From Acetatifactor sp. (GTDB lineage Bacteria; Bacillota; Clostridia; Lachnospirales; Lachnospiraceae), in assembly GCA_022511425.1 (NCBI GenBank), contig JAFLRO010000008.1, positions 1 to 51,111 of the forward strand: a DNA stretch of 51,111 nucleotides, given 5' to 3'. The notes beneath the pieces were generated by a model. It did not search any database and was not told where the DNA came from. It worked only from the letters and a program-made list of their open reading frames with translations. The translations under genes were made by a program, and so were the position numbers. Below, in pieces: positions 42,732-51,111 of the stretch (position 1 is its first letter; every line of letters begins with the position of its first letter).

Positions 42732-42795
42732 GTCATAATCCGGGCGGCGGAGGGAAACCTTTGCCGCTTCGTTACAACAGGAAGGGAGCAGAGCA

Positions 42796-43215
42796 TTGAA
42801 CATAGCATCATTTCTTCTGCCAAAGGCAGAGGTAACATACCTGCGGGACAATATGACTTTGAGGCAGGGGCTGGAAAAGCTGTACCGAAGCGGACTTACC
42901 GCCATACCGGTCATTGACGTGGAGGATCGGTATGTGGGTGTGATCAGCGAAGGAGATTTCCTGTGGAACATCCTGTTTTACAATCAGAAGCCCATGGATG
43001 TCTCCGCAAAACGTTTGGAGAGCGCCACGGTGCGCAGCATTATGCGGGGTGGCAAGATAAAACCGGTGTACATCGACACAGCAATGGAGACGCTGCTGGA
43101 GCAGGCCAAGAGTCAGAACTTCGTGCCAGTGGTTGACGACCGGAGCGTGTTTATCGGTATCATCAGAAGAAGCGAGATTATAAAATTTTTTGCAGAAAGA
43201 GGTAAGCTGTCTTGA
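42796..43215 (+). CDS. CBS-domain protein
   Basis: A 139-residue protein consisting of a CBS pair: first unit with T-A-I-P-V-I-D-V-E-D-R-Y-V-G-V-I-S-E-G-D, second with F-V-P-V-V-D-D-R-S-V-F-I-G-I-I-R-R. CBS pairs bind adenine nucleotides. TTG start with AAGGGAG 7 bases upstream. It stands before apt and rel, so nucleotide sensing fits the context. Confidence 0.88.
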   Translation: MNIASFLLPKAEVTYLRDNMTLRQGLEKLYRSGLTAIPVIDVEDRYVGVISEGDFLWNILFYNQKPMDVSAKRLESATVRSIMRGGKIKPVYIDTAMETLLEQAKSQNFVPVVDDRSVFIGIIRRSEIIKFFAERGKLS

Positions 43216-43307
43216 GACACTGAGGCAGCAGAAAAGAGGAAAGTTTAAAAGTTCCTTTCATACAATAGAATTTTGAATTAATGCCAAAGAGGGCAGGAGG
43301 TATAAAA

Positions 43308-43832
43308 ATGAAAAAACTGGAAGATTATGTACTGAGTATTCCCGATTTTCCCGAGAAAGGCATTATTTTCAGGGATGTGACCAGCGTTCTACAGGATGCG
43401 GATGGACTGCATCTGGCAGTGGACACCATGCAGGAAAAGATAAAGGATTTGGAGTACGATGTGGTAGTGGGCCCGGAATCCAGAGGATTTATATTTGGAA
43501 CCCCCATTGCCTATAATAATAAAAAGCCCTTTGTGCCGATCCGCAAGGCAGGGAAGCTGCCCAGGGAAACTGTATCCATAGCCTATGACCTGGAGTATGG
43601 TAAAGCAACCATCGAGATGCATAAGGACAGTATAAAGCCTGGACAGAGAGTTTTAATCGTGGATGATCTGATCGCTACCGGTGGGACTACAGAAGCTATG
43701 ATTAAGCTGATTGAGAGTTTGGGTGGCATTGTGGCCGGTATCGTGGTTCTAATTGAACTTGCCGGTTTGAATGGGCGGGAAAAGCTGGGCAATTACCGTC
43801 TGGAGTCCGCTATTTGTTATCCCGGGAAATAG
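43308..43832 (+). CDS. apt: Adenine phosphoribosyltransferase
   Basis: A 174-residue purine salvage enzyme (adenine + PRPP to AMP). PRPP-binding motif R-V-L-I-V-D-D-L-I-A-T-G-G-T-T; early F-P-E-K-G-I-I-F-R-D and G-P-E-S-R-G-F-I-F-G. ATG 43308 has a perfect AGGAGG 7 bases upstream. The apt-rel order is conserved in Clostridia. Confidence 0.96.
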   Translation: MKKLEDYVLSIPDFPEKGIIFRDVTSVLQDADGLHLAVDTMQEKIKDLEYDVVVGPESRGFIFGTPIAYNNKKPFVPIRKAGKLPRETVSIAYDLEYGKATIEMHKDSIKPGQRVLIVDDLIATGGTTEAMIKLIESLGGIVAGIVVLIELAGLNGREKLGNYRLESAICYPGK

Positions 43833-43929
43833 GAGCGGCGGAGAGCGGCAGCGGCGCGGTTTTGCGAATGTGTACGGACCAAGCGACATGACTGACAGGC
43901 AGCAGGGACTAAAGGAGTTGGAAACGACT

Positions 43930-46233
43930 ATGGCAGAAGAAAAAAATGAGGTCATTTTTGACGATGGAAAGATAAGTGAATCTCATGAGTTTGTAAACCC
44001 TGAAGAGCTCTATGAAGAGCTTATTTGTCGTGTCCGTAAGTACCATCCCAGTGATGATATTTCCATGATTGAAAAGGCTTATAAGATTGCCAGCGAGGCT
44101 CATAAGGATCAGCTGCGCAAATCCGGTGAGCCTTATATCATACACCCGCTGAATGTGGCGATTGTTCTGGCAGACCTGGAGCTGGACAAAGAAACCATTG
44201 TGGCGGGTATTCTTCATGATGTGGTGGAAGATACCGCCATGACGGAGGAGGATCTGGTACGGGAGTTTGGCGAGGATGTAGCCCTTTTAGTGGACGGTGT
44301 GACAAAGCTGGAGCAGATACCACTGTCCGGCGGCGGAGAGCAGTCCGATGCTAAACTGGAAATGCAGGCAGAGAACCTAAGGAAAATGTTCCTTGCCATG
44401 GCAAAGGATATCCGGGTCATCATGATCAAGCTGGCGGACCGCCTTCACAACATGCGTACCCTGAAATATCAGAAGCCAGAGAGTCAGCAGAGAATCGCCA
44501 AGGAGACGCTGGAAATTTATTGCCCCATTGCCCACAGGCTGGGCATAAGCAAGATTAAGACGGAGCTGGATGACCTTTCTTTAAAATATCTTGAGCCGGA
44601 AGTGTACTACGATCTGGTGGAGCGGATAGCGGTGCGCAAGAGCGTCAGGGAGAAATATATACAGAGTATTGTTGATGAGGTCAGTGAACATATTGCAAAT
44701 GCCGGAATCAAGGCCAGGATTGATGGCCGGGTGAAGCATTTTTTCAGCATCTATAAGAAGATGCGCAATCAGGATAAGACCTTGGATCAGATATATGACC
44801 TGTTTGCAGTCCGTATTATCGTGGATTCCGTTAAGGATTGTTATGCGTGTCTCGGTGTGATTCATGAGATGTATAAGCCCATACCCGGGCGTTTCAAAGA
44901 TTACATCGCTATGCCAAAGGCGAACATGTACCAATCTCTGCATACCACGCTGATCGGCAGCACAGGTCAGCCCTTTGAGATACAGATTCGTACTTATGAG
45001 ATGCATAAGGCCGCAGAATACGGTATTGCAGCACACTGGAAGTACAAAGAAGCTTCTGACGGTAAGCATGTTGCTGCCCAGGAGGAGGAAAAGCTTGTCT
45101 GGCTGCGCCAGATTCTTGAGTGGCAGCAGGATATGTCCGACAACCGAGAGTTTTTGAATCTGCTGAAGAACGACTTGGATTTGTTTGCGGATAACGTATA
45201 CTGTTTTACACCTACCGGTGAGGTGAAAAACCTGCCTGCAGGTTCAACTCCTATTGACTTTGCTTACAGCATCCATTCTGCTGTTGGAAACAAAATGGTG
45301 GGTGCAAGAGTCAACGGCAGACTGGTGACCATAGATTATGAGATCAGGAACGGGGATCGAATCGAGATCATCACATCCCAGAACTCCAAAGGACCCAGCC
45401 GGGACTGGCTGAATGTAGTGAAGAGTACTCAGGCCAAGAATAAGATCAACCAATGGTTCAAGAACGAACTGAAGGAAGATAATATTGCCAAGGGCAAGGA
45501 GTTGATGAATTCTTACTGTAAAGCCAGAGGGGTAAATCTTTCTGACTACATGAAGAATGAATACACGGAAGTCATTATGCGCAAGTATGGCTTTCGGGAT
45601 TGGGATGCAGTACTGGCAGCTATCGGCCATGGGGCGTTGAAGGAGGGTCAGATTGTCAATAAGCTCCAAGAGCTTTATGACAGGGATCACAAGAAGGAGC
45701 TGAGCAATGAGGAGGTGATGCAAAGCATCGCCGAATCTGGAGCAGCAAACCTGGCGAGGATGGTACCCAGGAAGAATAAGAGCGGTATTGTGGTGAAGGG
45801 AATTGCGGATTTGTCGGTACGCTTTTCCAAGTGTTGTTCCCCCGTGCCGGGAGATGAAATCGTTGGCTTTGTGACCAGGGGCAGAGGTGTCTCCATCCAT
45901 AGGACGGACTGTGTGAACATGATGAATCTGCCAGAGATTGAGCGTGCAAGGATTATAGATGCCGAGTGGCAGGCACAGGAGAATACCGAGGAGAAATATG
46001 TGGCGGAGATAGCGATTTACGCCGAAAACCGGAACGGGCTGTTGGCAGATATTTCCAAGGCATTGACGGAGAAGAATATCAATATTCTGTCCATGAACAC
46101 CAGGGTCAACAAGCAGGGTTTGGCTACGCTGCAGACCACTTTTGAGATAGAGAGCCGTGAGGAGTTGAACCGGGTGATTGAGAAGATTCGGGGAATTGAG
46201 AGCGTGCGGGATATTGAAAGGACTACAGGTTAA
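43930..46233 (+). CDS. rel: Bifunctional (p)ppGpp synthetase/hydrolase
   Basis: A 767-residue RelA/SpoT homologue. Domains: HD hydrolase with H-P-L-N-V-A and H-D-V-V-E-D-T; synthetase with V-K-H-F-F-S-I-Y-K-K-M and Y-Q-S-L-H-T-T; TGS (V-Y-C-F-T-P-T-G-E-V-K); a helical and Zn-finger-like region with C-C-S-P-V-P-G-D; C-terminal ACT (A-E-I-A-I-Y-A-E-N-R-N-G-L-L-A-D). Both active sites look complete. ATG 43930 (GGAG 12 bases upstream) is preferred over ATG 43888. Confidence 0.96.
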   Translation: MAEEKNEVIFDDGKISESHEFVNPEELYEELICRVRKYHPSDDISMIEKAYKIASEAHKDQLRKSGEPYIIHPLNVAIVLADLELDKETIVAGILHDVVEDTAMTEEDLVREFGEDVALLVDGVTKLEQIPLSGGGEQSDAKLEMQAENLRKMFLAMAKDIRVIMIKLADRLHNMRTLKYQKPESQQRIAKETLEIYCPIAHRLGISKIKTELDDLSLKYLEPEVYYDLVERIAVRKSVREKYIQSIVDEVSEHIANAGIKARIDGRVKHFFSIYKKMRNQDKTLDQIYDLFAVRIIVDSVKDCYACLGVIHEMYKPIPGRFKDYIAMPKANMYQSLHTTLIGSTGQPFEIQIRTYEMHKAAEYGIAAHWKYKEASDGKHVAAQEEEKLVWLRQILEWQQDMSDNREFLNLLKNDLDLFADNVYCFTPTGEVKNLPAGSTPIDFAYSIHSAVGNKMVGARVNGRLVTIDYEIRNGDRIEIITSQNSKGPSRDWLNVVKSTQAKNKINQWFKNELKEDNIAKGKELMNSYCKARGVNLSDYMKNEYTEVIMRKYGFRDWDAVLAAIGHGALKEGQIVNKLQELYDRDHKKELSNEEVMQSIAESGAANLARMVPRKNKSGIVVKGIADLSVRFSKCCSPVPGDEIVGFVTRGRGVSIHRTDCVNMMNLPEIERARIIDAEWQAQENTEEKYVAEIAIYAENRNGLLADISKALTEKNINILSMNTRVNKQGLATLQTTFEIESREELNRVIEKIRGIESVRDIERTTG

Positions 46234-46299
46234 CGCAAGTACGGCGTTCTTCCCGAATATATTGATTGAGGTTATTGAAAGGATTGTGGAGTTGGATTT

Positions 46300-46971
46300 A
46301 TGAGTGATATTAAGATTGGTCGCATGGTGATGGGGGCATATCAGACAAACTGTTATTTTCTTTACCGTGACGGAAGCCAGGATGTGATTGTGTTTGATCC
46401 GGGTGACAAGGGTGCAAATATTTATAATGCTCTTAGAAAGAACGGTTTTAAAGTAAAAGCTATCCTTTTGACCCACGGTCATTTCGACCATATTTGGGGG
46501 TTGGATGAATTCAGGGACGCGGTGAATGCAGCTGCGGAATCGGACGATCTGGAGTCCGTACAGGTGTATGCCTGCGAGAGAGAGCGGGAGTTGCTGAAAG
46601 ATGTACGGCTCAACATGTCGGCTCAGGCGGGACGGCCTTGCAGTACCTATGCTGATGTTTATGTGAAGGACGGGCAGGAACTGACTATCGCAGGGATTAC
46701 CCTTCGAGTAATCGAAACCCCGGGTCATACTGAGGGAAGCTGCTGTTATTATGCAGAGGAAGCAGGGATCCTGGTAGCCGGAGACACACTTTTCGAGGAG
46801 TCTGTGGGACGGTCGGATTTTCCTACGGGAAGCACCGGTACTTTGGTGCGCTCTATTCAGGATAAGCTGTTCATACTGCCGGACGAAACAAAAGTTTATC
46901 CCGGTCACGGTGACAGCACCACCATCGACCATGAGAAGAAGTATAATCCTTTCTGTGCCATGGAAGGTTGA
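46300..46971 (+). CDS. Metallo-beta-lactamase-fold hydrolase (glyoxalase II-like)
   Basis: A 223-residue hydrolase: T-H-G-H-F-D-H metal motif, T-P-G-H-T-E-G-S, V-A-G-D-T-L-F and P-G-H-G-D-S. Member of the YcbL/GloB-like group commonly found between rel and hemZ. Likely thioester or related hydrolase; substrate not known. Confidence 0.9.
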   Translation: MSDIKIGRMVMGAYQTNCYFLYRDGSQDVIVFDPGDKGANIYNALRKNGFKVKAILLTHGHFDHIWGLDEFRDAVNAAAESDDLESVQVYACERERELLKDVRLNMSAQAGRPCSTYADVYVKDGQELTIAGITLRVIETPGHTEGSCCYYAEEAGILVAGDTLFEESVGRSDFPTGSTGTLVRSIQDKLFILPDETKVYPGHGDSTTIDHEKKYNPFCAMEG

Positions 46972-46986
46972 GGAAACTGATATACA

Positions 46987-47026
46987 GGGTCTGTCCCCGA
47001 CGGAAGGCCGAGGGCAGGCTCTTTTT
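46987..47026 (+). terminator. Rho-independent terminator
   Basis: GGGTCTG-t-CCC (46987-46997) pairs with GGGCAGGCTC (47012-47021) with one bulged base, followed by five T. It ends the rel-hydrolase unit. A TATAAT (47056-47061) behind it could start hemZ transcription. Confidence 0.65.
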
Positions 47027-47099
47027 ACATTATGCCCCCGGTGGCGCACGTTCTGTATAATATTTAATCTGCTGTGGCAAATTAAATTGGAGTGAAGAT

Positions 47100-48647
47100 A
47101 TGCTGGTTGTAGATTTGAGCAAAGAAAATTTTGAATATGACGTGCAGGCATTGGTAAAAGCCTTTTATCCTGAGGAGCAGGTTTGTGTGCTGACTCCGCA
47201 GACGCGGGCTGACAGACGTAATGAGTTTTCGGATAAGGTGTGGATTAAGATCGATATCCGTGATGATGGAGCTGAACTTGTGCTGAATGGTCAGAGCTTT
47301 CTTTTCAGCTGGCCACAGAGCAGTGAGCCTTCTTTAAAAGATCCGGCAAGAGAAGAGGACGTAATCTTACAGAAGGAGATTCTTGACAGAGGTTATAAAG
47401 ACGGCTTCAAACGATTCTTGTATAATATTCTGAGTGAAGCTACAAAAAAGAGCCTGCCTTGGGGCAATCTCACCGGCATACGCCCCACAAAGATTGCTTA
47501 TGGCATGCTTGAGCAGGGCAGAAGTGAACGGTTTATTCTGGATTATTATAGGCAGAATCATTATGTGAGCGATGAAAAGGCATTGCTTGCCCTTGATATT
47601 GCGAAACGGGAAATGGCTCTTTTATCCGGAATTCATTATCAGGAAGGGTACAGTCTTTACATTGGGATTCCTTTTTGTCCAACCACCTGTCTGTACTGTT
47701 CTTTTACATCCTTTTCCATCGCGGGATACAGGGATTTGGTAGATAAATATCTAGACTGTCTCATCCGGGAAATGGAGCTGACATCGAAGATCATGAACGG
47801 GCGGATTTTAGACAGCGTGTATATCGGCGGCGGAACGCCCACCACCTTGGAGCCGGAGCAGCTTGACAGGCTATTCTCCAAGCTGAAAAGTATATTTGAC
47901 TTTTCCACGGTTCAGGAATTCACAGTGGAAGCAGGCCGGGCAGACAGCATCACGGAGGAGAAACTGAAAGTCCTTTTTGATCATGGGGTGAGTCGAATAT
48001 CCGTGAATCCCCAGACCATGAAGCAGGAGACTCTGGATATTATCGGCAGGCGCGCCAGCGTGGAGCAGGTGGAACAGGCGTATGCTTTAGCGAGAAAAGT
48101 TGGTTTTGACAATATTAATATGGATCTGATCTTAGGGCTGCCAGGAGAACTTGAAGCTGACATTCAGAACACCATCGATCGGGTGGTTGAGCTGGGTCCG
48201 GACAGTCTTACCGTTCATTCTTTAGCCATCAAGCGTGCTTCTAAATTAAATCAGTGGATTCAGGAAAACGGTGTATCCATGCTGCACAATACGGACGAGA
48301 CCATGGCCATTGCAGCGGAAGGAGCAAAGAGACTGGGTTTGGTTCCCTATTATCTCTACCGTCAGAAGAATATGTCAGGAAATTTTGAGAATGTGGGCTA
48401 TGCAAGGGAAGGGAAGCTGGGGCTGTACAATATTCTCATTATGGAGGAGAAACAGACTATCGTGGCACTGGGAGCCGGAAGCATTACGAAAAAGGTGAGT
48501 CGACAAGCAACGGAAGACGGCAGTGAAAGTATTCTCATCGAGCGGTGTGAGAATGTGAAGGAGGTAGCTTTGTACATAGAAAAGATCGATGAGATGATTG
48601 AACGGAAACAGAAGCTTTTCTATGGCACTCCACTTCTTGGAAAATGA
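47100..48647 (+). CDS. hemZ: Coproporphyrinogen III dehydrogenase-like radical SAM protein HemZ
   Basis: A 515-residue radical SAM protein. Cluster motif C-P-T-T-C-L-Y-C (C-x3-C-x2-C), then I-G-G-G-T-P-T-T and S-V-N-P-Q-T-M motifs of the HemN/HemZ group. A ~160-residue N-terminal extension is typical of HemZ. It is assumed to act on porphyrin precursors without oxygen, but no other heme gene is nearby. Confidence 0.92.
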   Translation: MLVVDLSKENFEYDVQALVKAFYPEEQVCVLTPQTRADRRNEFSDKVWIKIDIRDDGAELVLNGQSFLFSWPQSSEPSLKDPAREEDVILQKEILDRGYKDGFKRFLYNILSEATKKSLPWGNLTGIRPTKIAYGMLEQGRSERFILDYYRQNHYVSDEKALLALDIAKREMALLSGIHYQEGYSLYIGIPFCPTTCLYCSFTSFSIAGYRDLVDKYLDCLIREMELTSKIMNGRILDSVYIGGGTPTTLEPEQLDRLFSKLKSIFDFSTVQEFTVEAGRADSITEEKLKVLFDHGVSRISVNPQTMKQETLDIIGRRASVEQVEQAYALARKVGFDNINMDLILGLPGELEADIQNTIDRVVELGPDSLTVHSLAIKRASKLNQWIQENGVSMLHNTDETMAIAAEGAKRLGLVPYYLYRQKNMSGNFENVGYAREGKLGLYNILIMEEKQTIVALGAGSITKKVSRQATEDGSESILIERCENVKEVALYIEKIDEMIERKQKLFYGTPLLGK

Positions 48648-48675
48648 AATATAGGTCAAACAGGAGGTAAAAAGT

Positions 48676-48927
48676 ATGCACAATAAAATTGTACGGATTT
48701 TGTTTATAATTAGAATTATCTTATGGATCATAGCAGCTGTTGCTACTTTTTATTGGATTGTCTGGTCATTTAAGTTATATAACATGGGCATTTTTGATGT
48801 ACATGAATATAGTAGTTATCTCCGCCCTATTTTAGCAAAGGGTCTGCTTGTCGCGGCAGTGAGTATCTGTCTGAGCTTTATTCTTCGGAGCATAAGCGAT
48901 AAGCTAAAGAAAAAACCACACATGTAA
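48676..48927 (+). CDS. Small two-helix membrane protein
   Basis: An 83-residue protein with two helices (~8-30 and 52-70) and a basic C-terminus. AGGAGG lies about 8 bases before ATG 48676. No family recognised. 28 bases after hemZ, likely cotranscribed. Confidence 0.7.
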   Translation: MHNKIVRILFIIRIILWIIAAVATFYWIVWSFKLYNMGIFDVHEYSSYLRPILAKGLLVAAVSICLSFILRSISDKLKKKPHM

Positions 48928-48935
48928 AAACGGAC

Positions 48936-50408
48936 TCATATTTTCCGAAATCTAATGATTTCACCGATGACAAAAGCCACGCAGATAATCAGCACCACCA
49001 ATGTCACAATCAAGCCCGCGGGAATCTTCGTTCCAGTCAAATCTCCGCCATTTGCGTCGTCTTCTGCCAAATCCAAGCCCTCTATACCGCCATCACCGAC
49101 ACTTACTGAACCGTCGCCTGACGTTTGTTCGGGCTCATCTGTGGGCTCCGGTATCGCCATGGGGATGATCTCCTGCGCAGTCTCACCGCAAATCTTGCAA
49201 ACACCCTCGCGAAGTCCCTCTTCTTCCACGGTAGCATCTTTCAGAATCATCCACTCATAGTCGTGTACCTTTAAGGTATAATGATCCGTCTCCCGATACC
49301 CACAGGTCTCGCAGAAGTAGGTTGTATACCCAAACTCGCATGTAGGCGCCGTCACTTCCTCCTGTATCACGGGATTATTGCAGGCATGGGGCATCAAGTC
49401 CACATCGTAGGTAAATACTTCGTCACGTACAAAATTATCCTTATTTCTGCGGTTCTCAAAATCCCAGTTCATGATCTCACCGATAAATCCATTACAATAG
49501 GCCCGGCGGTTCTTATTATCCTCAAAAAAGGTGATCTTGCCTGCCACATTGTTGTCCGTGATAGAACCCCTGTACTTTGTGCCCTTTGGATAGAACATAT
49601 ACATGCCAACAAGGCCACCGTTATGCACATATCCGTGATCCGAGTCGAAGCCGGAGATTGCAACGTCACAGCCGTTGATATTGGGATAGCCCGCCGCGCA
49701 TACCCCGCCCATGAACTGCTCGTCCTTGGTGGATGCATCCGTATCGATGCAGACCAATGTTACATCCGCCTTCGAATCCTTCACGTCGCCGCAGCCGTAG
49801 CCGATGATTCCTCCCACACCAAACATTCGATCATGAGCTTTTAACTGAAGGATCCCTTGAACTGCACAGTTTTCGATAGAACTGTTTGCCATATATCCTG
49901 TAATTCCACCGATGAAACAGGGCAGCTCCGTATCCACATCAATGCGCAGATTTACCAGATTTAGGTCGCGGACTTGTGCTCCCTCCATCTCGTCAAAAAA
50001 ACCTGCAAAAGAAGTGTCGTACACCTTCATGTTGCCGTCATAGGTTTCCTTCACGGCAGTGCCGATCTCGTCTACTGTAAGATTGAGTATGGAATGTCCG
50101 CCACCGTCTAAACTCCCATGAAACGAAAAAGGCGTCCAAGCCTCGCCAGACATATCAACATCAGCGGCGAGAAGGTACGTCCCAAAGGGATCCTCTGCCA
50201 TTGCGCGCAGGCCCTCCGCATTCCATATTTCCACAACTGCCTCCATTTCCTGATCAGTAATCGGAAGCACGTCGGAGGATTCCTCTGAAGGAACGGTAGT
50301 TTCTGAATGTTCAGAGGCTTTCAACAGAGGAATGTTAGCATTGATACCGAATATGAAGGCGAGTGTCACAGCCCAAATTTTGATTCCACATTTCTTTGAA
50401 TTCTTCAT
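48936..50408 (-). CDS. Cell-surface protein with GLUG-like repeats and CxxC motifs
   Basis: A 490-residue protein. The start at 50408 (M-K-N-S-K-K-C-G-I-K-I-W) gives a signal peptide and an AAAGGAT site; the frame extends 79 codons farther but without sense. After the signal, GLUG-type repeats (G-G-I-T-G-Y, G-G-I-I-G-Y, G-G-L-V-G) form a likely beta-helix (~80-340). Then comes a Cys-rich segment with C-E-T-C-G-Y and C-K-I-C-G-E, an acidic linker and a C-terminal membrane helix with a basic tail. No LPxTG. Probably exposed on the surface. Confidence 0.75.
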   Translation of the reverse strand: MKNSKKCGIKIWAVTLAFIFGINANIPLLKASEHSETTVPSEESSDVLPITDQEMEAVVEIWNAEGLRAMAEDPFGTYLLAADVDMSGEAWTPFSFHGSLDGGGHSILNLTVDEIGTAVKETYDGNMKVYDTSFAGFFDEMEGAQVRDLNLVNLRIDVDTELPCFIGGITGYMANSSIENCAVQGILQLKAHDRMFGVGGIIGYGCGDVKDSKADVTLVCIDTDASTKDEQFMGGVCAAGYPNINGCDVAISGFDSDHGYVHNGGLVGMYMFYPKGTKYRGSITDNNVAGKITFFEDNKNRRAYCNGFIGEIMNWDFENRRNKDNFVRDEVFTYDVDLMPHACNNPVIQEEVTAPTCEFGYTTYFCETCGYRETDHYTLKVHDYEWMILKDATVEEEGLREGVCKICGETAQEIIPMAIPEPTDEPEQTSGDGSVSVGDGGIEGLDLAEDDANGGDLTGTKIPAGLIVTLVVLIICVAFVIGEIIRFRKI

Positions 50409-50475
50409 ATATATCCTTTTCACAAACAAGCATCTTTTATGCGGAAAAACTGTTTTTTCCCCAAGTAACACAAAC

Positions 50476-50576
50476 ATTATACCATGATCGCAAGCGCTCA
50501 TGGTATGGATGGCCATTTGGCCACTTCCTGCCATGAATATGAGCATATTATACCATGTCCCCCGACAACTAAACAA
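50476..50576 (-). promoter_or_regulatory. Tandem minus-strand promoters with palindromic operator
   Basis: CATGGTATAAT occurs twice on the minus strand (50476-50486 and 50547-50557), each an extended -10 TGgTATAAT. The distal one has TTGTTT at 18-base spacing (50571-50576). The proximal one overlaps a 9-bp inverted repeat, ATACCATGA (50479-50487) and TCATGGTAT (50498-50506), a likely repressor site. The rest of 50409-50662 shows only TGGCCA palindromes. Confidence 0.5.
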
Positions 50577-50662
50577 GGTATTAATTCGCTTTCTGTACTT
50601 TTCACCAAATGAAAAGTAAATAGTCTTTATGGCACCTTGCGTCATTCTAAATCCTTTTACGA

Positions 50663-50692
50663 TTGACAGGGCTGTATCTTCTATACTATGAT
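50663..50692 (+). promoter_or_regulatory. Promoter of the GH10 gene
   Basis: TTGACA (50663-50668), 18-base spacer, TATGAT (50687-50692). Leader of about 34 bases. Confidence 0.65.
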
Positions 50693-50732
50693 TAATATAA
50701 CTATTAGCGTTTACAAAGAAAGGAACTTCGGC

Positions 50733-51111
50733 ATGAAAAATAATATCGTAAAAACACTGGCCGGTCTGCTGGTCATAACCCTTATGGGCTGTTCAAATCC
50801 AGGAAATACCGATGACTCCGCTGCGGGTACAAACTCAAATTCCATAGAGCAAACAGACGCATCCGGATCGGATGATTTGAATTCCTCCAACGAAGCAGAC
50901 CAATCCGCAGAAACGGATAACTCCTCATCCCAGGAAGATCCTTTGAGCGGTCTTTCCTTAAAGGATCTTTTTGCAGAGCACGGTATGAAGGTGGGCACCT
51001 GTCTGACCACCCAGATGACCAGCAGAGCCCTCACCAATCAAGTAATCCTGGAGCAATTTAACAGCGTCACCATGGAGAACTCCATGAAGCCCGATTATCT
51101 CTTTAACCAAA
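50733..51111 (+). CDS. GH10 endo-1,4-beta-xylanase lipoprotein (partial)
   Basis: The first ~126 residues of a lipoprotein cut by the window end. Signal peptide with lipobox L-M-G-C, a Ser/Asp/Glu-rich linker (~25-70), then the GH10 start: K-D-L-F-A-E-H-G-M-K-V-G-T-C and the hallmark F-N-S-V-T-M-E-N-S-M-K-P. GH10 enzymes cleave xylan. It points to a plant-fibre-degrading gut bacterium. AAAGGA upstream. Confidence 0.88.
   Translation, partial: MKNNIVKTLAGLLVITLMGCSNPGNTDDSAAGTNSNSIEQTDASGSDDLNSSNEADQSAETDNSSSQEDPLSGLSLKDLFAEHGMKVGTCLTTQMTSRALTNQVILEQFNSVTMENSMKPDYLFNQ

Noticed and set aside
45244..47151. Long minus-strand open frame (635 codons) opposite rel and the hydrolase
   Set aside because: It is antisense to two clear genes, lacks domain patterns, and arises from codon bias of the plus strand.
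48936..50408. Sortase-anchored (LPxTG) surface protein
   Set aside because: The C-terminal helix and basic tail are present, but the sequence before it reads L-T-G-T-K-I-P, not LPxTG.

Overview
The window looks like a chromosomal segment of a gut-type Clostridia bacterium, most likely Lachnospiraceae. Evidence: strong AGGAGG-type ribosome binding sites with frequent TTG/GTG starts, a VTC/DUF4956/Cthe_2159-type trio, hemZ, SEC-C, CBS-apt-rel gene order, and a GH10 xylanase lipoprotein. No rRNA, tRNA, insertion sequence, CRISPR array or phage gene was recognised. Names come from reading the protein sequences, not from searches.

Layout. (1) 249-3914: VTC-domain protein, DUF4956 membrane protein and a beta-helix carbohydrate-binding lipoprotein, behind a promoter with 11-bp-phased direct repeats. 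(2) 4057-14724: an AT-richer surface-glycan block with two acyltransferases, a Wzx-type flippase, one GT4, two GT2 and two GT-C-like membrane enzymes. (3) 14871-32372: a Gram-positive Pel exopolysaccharide locus. It starts with a small PqqD, followed by an epimerase-PelD fusion that keeps a c-di-GMP I-site, then PelE, a DUF2194 (PelA-like) protein, PelF and PelG. A second set follows: DUF2304, GT4, GT2, two DUF4874/DUF4832 proteins around a giant membrane protein, and a nucleotidyltransferase. (4) 31158-37728: an unusual export/modification module. Two small genes, each with its own promoter and terminator, share a near-identical 24-residue leader ending in E-G-V-Y-A-A-S-G but carry unrelated-looking beta-rich cargo. 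One cargo resembles a CBM2-type module. Around them are a PF14907-type nucleotidyltransferase, an ABC exporter without a C39 peptidase domain, a PqqD-HPr kinase fusion and a Ser-His S26 peptidase. (5) 37906-48927: housekeeping genes (purA, LysR, HAD, DUF1508, SEC-C, CBS, apt, rel, metallo-hydrolase, hemZ). (6) 48936-51111: a surface protein diverging from a GH10 xylanase cut by the window end.

How the parts may work together (inference): c-di-GMP binding by PelD would switch on a Pel-like polymer made by PelF and exported by PelG. The leader-bearing proteins would be recognised by PqqD domains, possibly phosphorylated or nucleotidylated, exported by the ABC transporter, and cut after V-Y-A by the S26 peptidase. 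They would then act as small matrix proteins for the polysaccharide. The presence of PqqD genes at both ends of the Pel locus is the main reason to link the two systems. This leader-dependent module is the best candidate in the window for an undescribed system.
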